From: Actinomycetota bacterium
GTDB taxonomy: Bacteria; Actinomycetota; Thermoleophilia; Solirubrobacterales; Thermoleophilaceae
Assembly: GCA_005883295.1 (NCBI GenBank)
Contig: VAWV01000149.1
Location: 1-11,282 of the forward strand
DNA length: 11,282 nt
Direction of reading: 5' to 3'
Under the pieces are notes generated by a model that was given only the letters and a program-made list of their open reading frames with translations, was not told the DNA's origin and did no database searches. The stretch's first letter is position 1; each line of letters begins with the position of its first letter. Shown here piece after piece: positions 7,197 through 11,282 of the stretch. Both the position numbers and the translations under genes were made by a program.

Positions 7197-7433
7197 TCAG
7201 GCCGTGTCGGACCGCCCGAGGCGTCGTATCCCGAAGCCGGCCGCGATCAGCGCGCCGCCTGCGGCCACCACAAGCGCCACGTCCAGCCCCGTGAACGGGA
7301 CCTGCTTCTGGTGCAACGCACTGCATCCCTCGCAGTAGGCGTCCTCAGTAGCGTTGGCCGCGAGCGCGACAGGAGCGGTCACCAGTAGCGCGACGAAGAT
7401 GACCAGCGCGACAACGATTCCCCTCGGTCGCAT
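7197..7433 (-). CDS. Tiny sortase-substrate-like surface protein (signal peptide, CxxC peptide, VPFTG sorting signal)
   Basis: A 78-aa protein. Residues 1-25 are a signal peptide (MRPRG, hydrophobic VVALVIFVALLV, then PVALA with an A-L-A cleavage site). A very short polar segment follows, NATEDAYCEGCSALHQKQ (27-44), containing CEGC. Then VPFTG (45-49), a hydrophobic helix (LDVALVVAAGGALIAAGFGI) and a basic tail RRLGR. This is the layout of a cell-wall sorting signal, with Val in place of Leu in LPXTG. If cleaved by both signal peptidase and sortase, only about 23 residues would remain. ATG 7433 was chosen because GGGAG lies 7 nt upstream; ATG 7451, preceded by AAGGAGG at 11 nt, would add six residues. 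A class E-like sortase is encoded 2.3 kb away. The role of the exposed CxxC peptide is unknown. It could instead be a plain two-helix membrane protein. Confidence 0.78.
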   Translation of the reverse strand: MRPRGIVVALVIFVALLVTAPVALAANATEDAYCEGCSALHQKQVPFTGLDVALVVAAGGALIAAGFGIRRLGRSDTA

Positions 7434-7575
7434 ATTGGGTCTCCCTACCATCGGTTGTACGGCCTCCTTGCCGTGAGCCTCTTCCCCCCGGGTCCATCCT
7501 GGATGCGTGGCCGCGCATAGAGCGCGTCCCCCTCCGGGTAGCCTGATACTACCCAGACCCAGGGGCTCACGCAAC
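7434..7575. promoter_or_regulatory. Divergent control region with inverted repeats
   Basis: These 142 nt lie between the divergent VPFTG-protein and TPR-ligase genes. A perfect 6-bp inverted repeat, GGGTAG (7536-7541) N7 CTACCC (7549-7554), overlaps -10-like sequences on both strands: GATACT (7545-7550, plus) and TAGTAT (7551 to 7546, minus). On the minus strand TTGCGT (7574 to 7569) sits exactly 17 nt from TAGTAT, giving a plausible promoter with a leader of about 105 nt. Smaller dyads, CATCC-T-GGATG and CGCGC-N5-GCGCG, fall within that leader. The dyad could be an operator controlling both genes. All of this is motif-level inference. Confidence 0.35.
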
Positions 7576-9603
7576 ATGCTCAACCTCGTCCAAGAAGCGG
7601 GGCAACCGCCGCGCGTGAGCTCGCCGCCGCGCCTCCTCGCAGTGAATCCGATCGTTCCGCTCGCGGCCCTTGGCCTCGCCGCCGTCTTCGTCGTGTCGGC
7701 GTCCGGGGGTGGTTATTTCGCCGGCGATTGGTACCCGGCGGCGCTGTACGTGCTCGTGCTCGCGGCCATGGCGCTCATGTGGGTGCCGGCCGGTCGCCGT
7801 CCGGATCGGGGGGTGGTTCTGGCGTGCCTCGCGCTCGCGGCGTACGCGGCCTGGAGCTACCTGTCGATCGCCTGGGCCGACCAGCAGGGCGATGCGTGGG
7901 ACGGCGCGAACCGCGCGGCGCTCTACGCGGTCCTGTTCACGACCTTCGCCCTGTGGCCGATGCGCGGACGCTCGGCGGCGGCCCTGATCGGCGTCTTCGC
8001 GCTGGCCGTTGCCGGACTCGCCGTGGTGGAGCTCGTGAAGATCGCCTGGACGGCCAACCCGACGCACTACTTCATCGACGGCCGCCTGGCCACGCCGATC
8101 GCCTATCCGAGCGGCAATGCCGCGATGTGGTCGACGGCGTTCTGGCCCTGCGTGCTGCTCGGGTCGCGACGTGAATGCCCGCCCGAGCTCCGCAGCGTGT
8201 TCATCGCCGGGGCGGTGGTGCTCGGTTCGATGGCGCTGCTCGGGCAGAGCCGGGGATGGCTGTTCGCGCTGCCGCTCGTCGCTGCGCTGTTCATCGCCCT
8301 CTCGCCCGGGCGCGTACGCACGGCGCTCACGCTGTTGCTCGTCGTGGGAGGCATTGCGGTGGCCGTGCCGGCGGTTCTGAACGTCTACGACAAGCGCGGC
8401 GCGGCGCTCGCGACCGCGCTCGACGACACGGCGAACTGGATCTTCGGTGCCGCCGTGGGCGCGGCGGCAATCGCGGCGCTGGCGGCGGTGCTCGATCGCC
8501 GCCGGCGCGTGAGGCGGATCACCGCGCGCCGCGTCGGCGCGGGCATGCTCGCCGCGGCGGCGATCGCGCTCGTGGCGGGGGCCGGCGTCTACATGGTCGA
8601 GCGCGGGAGCCCCGGGCGCGACATCTCGCACGCCTGGAAGCAGTTCCGGACGAAGGGCAACCCGGAGGGCGGGACGTCCCGGCTCGACCGCCTCGGCTCG
8701 AACCGCTACGACTTCTGGCGCGTGGCCTGGGATGGCTTCACGGGCGCACCGCTGAATGGGATCGGGACCGACAACTTCCGCGAGGCGTATCTGCGCGCGG
8801 CGCGAAGCACCGAGCAGCCGCGCTACCCCCACAGCCTCGAGCTCAGGACGCTCTCGCAGACCGGACTCGTCGGGGCCGCGCTGCTGGTGACCGCCTTCGC
8901 GGCCGCGCTCGGGGCGGCGCGGCGGGCGATCCGTGGCCGGGCCGGCCCGGGTGCTGCTGCCGCAGCCGCTGGGCTCGGGGCCTTCATCTACTGGCTGGTG
9001 CACGGGTCGGCCGATTGGTTCTGGGAGCTTCCGGCTCTCGGCACCGCCGCGTTCGCGCTCCTCGGGATCGCCGCGGGGCTGGCTCCCCGCGGTGGGCTGC
9101 GCGCGCGTCGCCCGGTGGCCACCGGGCGCAGGGCCGTGGCGGCGGCGGTCGCGGGGACGCTGCTCGTTGGCGCGAGCTTCGGTGCGCCGGCGCTGGCGGA
9201 GCGCCTTGTGAACCGCGCGACGGCGATCTATCCGCACGACGCGCGGACGGCGTTCGACGACCTGGACTCCGCCGCGTCGCTGAATCCGCTAAGCCCCCGG
9301 CCCAAGGTGATCGCCGCCCGCATCGCACTCGCGCTTCACCGCCCGCTCGCGGCCGAGCGCTACTTCCGCCAGGCGCTCGAGCGCGAGCCGAACGAGCCGT
9401 ACGTGCATCTCGAGCTCGGCGCGATCCTGTACGACGGGGGGCAGCGGCCGGAAGGGCTGCGGGTGCTCGAGCGCGCCGCGGCGCTCGAGCCGCGCTCGCC
9501 GATCACGGCGCACGCCCTGCGGCTGGCCCGGAGCGGCCGGCGGGTCGACCTCGGTGCGATCAACGCGGCGCTGCTGGCCCGCGGCCGGGAGATCATTCGA
9601 TGA
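7576..9603 (+). CDS. O-antigen ligase / Wzy family membrane protein with C-terminal TPR region
   Basis: A 675-aa polytopic membrane protein. Hydrophobic helices fill most of residues 26-345. The family motif appears as GQSRGW (223-228, Arg226). The extracytoplasmic loop (about 342-425) holds NRYDFWRVAWDGF, PLNGIGTDNF and YPHSLEL, followed by SQTGLVG, matching the Wzy_C/WaaL loop with its conserved His. More helices run to about 540. A soluble C-terminal region (about 551-645) contains TPR-like repeats (AERYFRQALEREPNEPYVHLELGAILYD...GLRVLERAAALEP). Such TPR extensions occur in some actinobacterial ligase-like proteins and suggest protein-protein docking. It is probably a glycan polymerase or ligase distinct from the one at 1029-2423. 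The ATG at 7576 has AGGGG 10 nt upstream; GTG 7615 is an alternative. The stop overlaps the next gene as ATGA. Confidence 0.87.
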   Translation: MLNLVQEAGQPPRVSSPPRLLAVNPIVPLAALGLAAVFVVSASGGGYFAGDWYPAALYVLVLAAMALMWVPAGRRPDRGVVLACLALAAYAAWSYLSIAWADQQGDAWDGANRAALYAVLFTTFALWPMRGRSAAALIGVFALAVAGLAVVELVKIAWTANPTHYFIDGRLATPIAYPSGNAAMWSTAFWPCVLLGSRRECPPELRSVFIAGAVVLGSMALLGQSRGWLFALPLVAALFIALSPGRVRTALTLLLVVGGIAVAVPAVLNVYDKRGAALATALDDTANWIFGAAVGAAAIAALAAVLDRRRRVRRITARRVGAGMLAAAAIALVAGAGVYMVERGSPGRDISHAWKQFRTKGNPEGGTSRLDRLGSNRYDFWRVAWDGFTGAPLNGIGTDNFREAYLRAARSTEQPRYPHSLELRTLSQTGLVGAALLVTAFAAALGAARRAIRGRAGPGAAAAAAGLGAFIYWLVHGSADWFWELPALGTAAFALLGIAAGLAPRGGLRARRPVATGRRAVAAAVAGTLLVGASFGAPALAERLVNRATAIYPHDARTAFDDLDSAASLNPLSPRPKVIAARIALALHRPLAAERYFRQALEREPNEPYVHLELGAILYDGGQRPEGLRVLERAAALEPRSPITAHALRLARSGRRVDLGAINAALLARGREIIR

Positions 9604-9761
9604 GGCCCTGGCAGCGCTGGGCGTTGCGGATCCTCTACTGGCTGGCGGTCCTGGCCCTGTCGATCGTGTTGCTGGTGGTGCTGATCACGCTGATCGAGTC
9701 GCGCGACCAGTCGTCGGTCAAGGGCGGCGTGGCGACGCCGCTGCGCGCGCCGTCGCCGTAG
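9600..9761 (+). CDS. 53-aa single-pass membrane micro-protein, coupled to the TPR ligase
   Basis: The ATG overlaps the ligase stop (ATGA), a classic sign of translational coupling. The product begins MRPWQRWALR, an aromatic and basic N-terminus. One strongly hydrophobic helix follows (about residues 9-32, rich in L, V and I), then a polar tail IESRDQSSVKGG and a Pro-containing end (TPLRAPSP). By the positive-inside rule the N-terminus is cytoplasmic and the tail of about 20 residues lies outside. I do not recognise a family. Gene coupling suggests an accessory subunit or stabiliser of the ligase-like protein. Its stop codon lies in the left arm of the hairpin shared with the convergent sortase gene. 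Confidence 0.72.
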   Translation: MRPWQRWALRILYWLAVLALSIVLLVVLITLIESRDQSSVKGGVATPLRAPSP

Positions 9762-9780
9762 GACGGCAGGCGCCTACGGC
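9755..9780. terminator. Bidirectional hairpin between the micro-protein and sortase genes
   Basis: GCCGTAGG (9755-9762) and CCTACGGC (9773-9780) are a perfect 8-bp inverted repeat with a 10-nt loop. The left arm contains the plus-strand TAG stop (9759-9761). The right arm contains the minus-strand TAG stop (9776 to 9774). The symmetry lets one hairpin serve both convergent transcripts. No T-tract flanks it, which is common in high-GC actinobacteria. Confidence 0.55.
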
Positions 9781-10457
9781 ACCTCGGCGATCAGCCGGGC
9801 GAACACCACGATCCGGTGCGACGCGCTGTAGAGCGGATGGCACGCGCTCAGCACGAGCCGGTCCTCGCCCGGCACGCGGTGGGTGATCCAGAAGGCGTCC
9901 GGCGAGACGATCTGCGTCCGCTCCACCGCGTAGCTGAACGTGCCGTAGGGCATGGCGAGGACGATGTGCTGGCCCGCCTTCAGCTGGTCGATCGTGCGGA
10001 AGGGCGCGCCGTAGGTGGTGCGATGGCCCGCGATCGCCACCGTGCCCGGCTCGCCGGGGAAGACCGTGCTCGGGTAGTGGCCAGGGCCCTTGCGGAGCGT
10101 GTCGGTGTCCGTGCCCTGCACCACCACGTAGTGCCGGCCGAGTGTGGGCAGCTTGATCCGTCCGATCGGGTCGCCGGCCCTGGCGCGTTTGCGCTCGATC
10201 GCGCCAAGACGGGCGAGGCGCCGCTTCACGTCGCGGATGGACGCGACGAGCAGCTTGTCCCGGGCCACGACTCCGGCGGCCTCCACGTCCAGCTTGTGCG
10301 CGAGCCGCCCCTGCTCCCGGGCGGCGAAGAAGGCTGAGACCGGCTCCTGCCAGGCCAGCGTCAGCCCGGCGTCGGCCAGCATCAGGATCCCGCTCGTGAT
10401 CAGCACGGAGGCCACGAAGCGGAGCACTGGGCGGATCCATCCGACGCGGCGGTGCAC
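9774..10457 (-). CDS. Sortase, class E-like
   Basis: A 227-aa membrane-anchored transpeptidase. A basic N-terminus (MHRRVGWIR) precedes one membrane helix (about 12-36), then a long charged linker (about 45-98, Arg/Lys-rich, probably helical). The sortase beta-barrel spans about 99-225. The catalytic residues are visible: His145 in AIAGHRTTYG, Cys206 in LVLSACHPLY and Arg215 in SASHRIVVFARL. Sortases cleave LPXTG-like signals between Thr and Gly and link the protein to a wall or pilin nucleophile. The sequence style fits actinobacterial class E enzymes, but the class D/E distinction is not secure from motifs alone. The start is GTG 10457; GGA lies about 9 nt upstream, only weak support. A TAAACT box (10472 to 10467) so close to the GTG would fit a near-leaderless mRNA. 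The VPFTG protein at 7197-7433 is the only substrate candidate in the window. Confidence 0.9.
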   Translation of the reverse strand: MHRRVGWIRPVLRFVASVLITSGILMLADAGLTLAWQEPVSAFFAAREQGRLAHKLDVEAAGVVARDKLLVASIRDVKRRLARLGAIERKRARAGDPIGRIKLPTLGRHYVVVQGTDTDTLRKGPGHYPSTVFPGEPGTVAIAGHRTTYGAPFRTIDQLKAGQHIVLAMPYGTFSYAVERTQIVSPDAFWITHRVPGEDRLVLSACHPLYSASHRIVVFARLIAEVP

Positions 10458-10550
10458 CTCGATTCCAGTTTACGAGTGCTGGCTCGTGGCCCCCGGGGCA
10501 GGTACCCTAGCTCCCTTCCCGTTCACGACCGAGGAGTTGAGCCGACCCAG
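10458..10550. promoter_or_regulatory. Divergent intergenic region, sortase / PEP carboxykinase
   Basis: These 93 nt separate two divergent genes. On the plus strand TACCCT (10503-10508) is a -10-like box about 42 nt before the ATG, but no recognisable -35 lies at the right distance. GAGGAG (10531-10536) is the best ribosome-binding site, although 14 nt from the ATG, longer than usual. On the minus strand TAAACT (10472 to 10467) is a -10-like box immediately before the sortase GTG. Assignments are tentative. Confidence 0.3.
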
Positions 10551-11282
10551 ATGGCGAAGCAGATGACCCCGTTGCCGGACGCCAAGTCCGTGCGTGTCAA
10601 CCCCACGGCCGCGGAGCTCAAGCAGCTTGCCGCCAAGATGCCGAACGCGCGCGAGACCCGCTACGGGAACCTCAACGTCCAGACCGAGGTCCTGGCCCGC
10701 TCCAAGGCCTGCACGTTCCTGGTCCTGGATGACCCGGAACAGAGCTCCCAGCAGGCCATCTCGCGCGAGGAGGGCGACCGCGTCGCACGCCTCCAGGACG
10801 AGTACATCGCGGGGCGCGACATGGTGGTCGTCGACGGCTACATCGGCAACGACCCCGACTTCCGCACCCCGGCCCGCCTCTACATCGAGGAGTCCAACGC
10901 GAACGTCGCGGGCATGCAGCACCAGCTCTACTTCGACGTGGACGACCGCGACGGCTTCGAGCCGGAGCTCATCGTCATCTACACGCCCAACTTCGCCATT
11001 GAGGGGTATCCGCACGACCGTGTGATCAGCGTCGACCTCGAGCGGGGCGTCACCCGCGTGTGCCATTCCGACTACTTCGGCGAGTCGAAGAAGGGCGGGC
11101 TGCGCATGTGGAACAAGCTCGTCTATGACCGGGGCGGGCTGCCGCTGCACGCCGGGTGCAAGGTGATCCCCACCGACTCGGGCGACAAGGTGGGCCTGAT
11201 CGTCGGGCTGTCCGGCACCGGGAAGACGACCACCACCTTCACCCGCCAGAACGGGTCCCTCCCGGTGCAGGACGACTTCGTG
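10551..11282 (+). CDS. pckA: Phosphoenolpyruvate carboxykinase, ATP-type, N-terminal part
   Basis: The gene runs off the right edge after 244 codons. The product matches ATP-dependent PEP carboxykinase, which converts oxaloacetate and ATP to PEP, CO2 and ADP at the entry to gluconeogenesis. Seen features are an N-domain with SREEGDRVARLQDEYIAGRD (71-90) and YIGNDPDFRTPARLYIEE (97-114), HSDYFGESKKGGLRMWNKL (172-190) in the substrate-binding region, and the kinase P-loop GLSGTGKTTTTF (219-230). It ends at QDDF, probably near the metal-binding aspartates. The P-loop of this form, GxSGTGKTT, is typical of the ATP enzyme, whereas most actinobacteria carry the GTP enzyme. ATG 10551 is the only reasonable start, with GAGGAG 14 nt upstream. 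The gene is divergent from the sortase and probably marks the end of the surface-polysaccharide region. Confidence 0.88.
   Translation, partial: MAKQMTPLPDAKSVRVNPTAAELKQLAAKMPNARETRYGNLNVQTEVLARSKACTFLVLDDPEQSSQQAISREEGDRVARLQDEYIAGRDMVVVDGYIGNDPDFRTPARLYIEESNANVAGMQHQLYFDVDDRDGFEPELIVIYTPNFAIEGYPHDRVISVDLERGVTRVCHSDYFGESKKGGLRMWNKLVYDRGGLPLHAGCKVIPTDSGDKVGLIVGLSGTGKTTTTFTRQNGSLPVQDDFV

Noticed and set aside
7473..7570. GTGAGCC ... GGCTCAC inverted pair flanking the divergent region
   Set aside because: The 7-bp arms are 84 nt apart with no other symmetry between them; likely coincidence.
1..11282. CRISPR arrays, tRNA or rRNA genes, insertion sequences, phage or toxin-antitoxin genes
   Set aside because: No regularly spaced repeats, cloverleaf-like segments, transposase motifs or terminal inverted repeats were seen on either strand.

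Overview
The window is very GC-rich, and nearly all of it is coding. It looks like part of a cell-surface polysaccharide locus from a high-GC actinobacterium. A deep-branching class such as Thermoleophilia is plausible. This is an inference from base composition, GTG/TTG starts, a class E-like sortase, an LPXTG-like sorting signal and an ATP-type PEP carboxykinase; no rRNA or other taxonomic marker is present.

Layout. Left edge (1-2423): a partial Wzz-type chain-length/co-polymerase gene on the minus strand is divergent from a CpsB/YwqE-type PHP-domain phosphotyrosine phosphatase. The phosphatase overlaps by 1 nt a Wzy/O-antigen-ligase family membrane protein. Middle (2393-5530, minus strand): three glycosyltransferase genes in the order GT4, GT2, GT4. 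The last GT4 carries an apparent internal deletion plus frameshift within its nucleotide-sugar-binding domain. 5664-7157 (plus): a secreted clan-A glycoside hydrolase resembling PslG/GH39 proteins, with a Pro-rich linker and a basic C-terminal beta domain. 7197-7433 (minus): a 78-aa secreted protein that is almost only a signal peptide, a CxxC peptide of about 23 residues and a VPFTG sortase-type sorting signal. 7576-9761 (plus): a second O-antigen-ligase family protein, with a C-terminal TPR region, translationally coupled (ATGA) to a 53-aa single-pass membrane protein. 9774-10457 (minus): a class E-like sortase, sharing an 8-bp inverted repeat with the convergent 53-aa gene. 10551-11282 (plus): the first 244 codons of an ATP-type PEP carboxykinase, probably unrelated central metabolism.

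How the parts could work together. Glycosyltransferases build a lipid-linked repeat unit. The Wzy-like proteins polymerise or transfer it outside the membrane. The Wzz protein and the CpsB phosphatase set chain length through a tyrosine-phosphorylation cycle. The secreted hydrolase could trim or release polymer. The least conventional part is 7197-10457, where a minimal sortase substrate, a TPR-bearing polymerase/ligase, a membrane micro-protein and a sortase sit together. They may form a wall-attachment module for a peptide or glycan. That link rests on gene proximity and motifs only.

No tRNA, rRNA, CRISPR array, insertion sequence or attachment site was seen. No gene-free stretch exceeds 300 bases; the longest are about 140 nt (7434-7575) and 133 nt (5531-5663).
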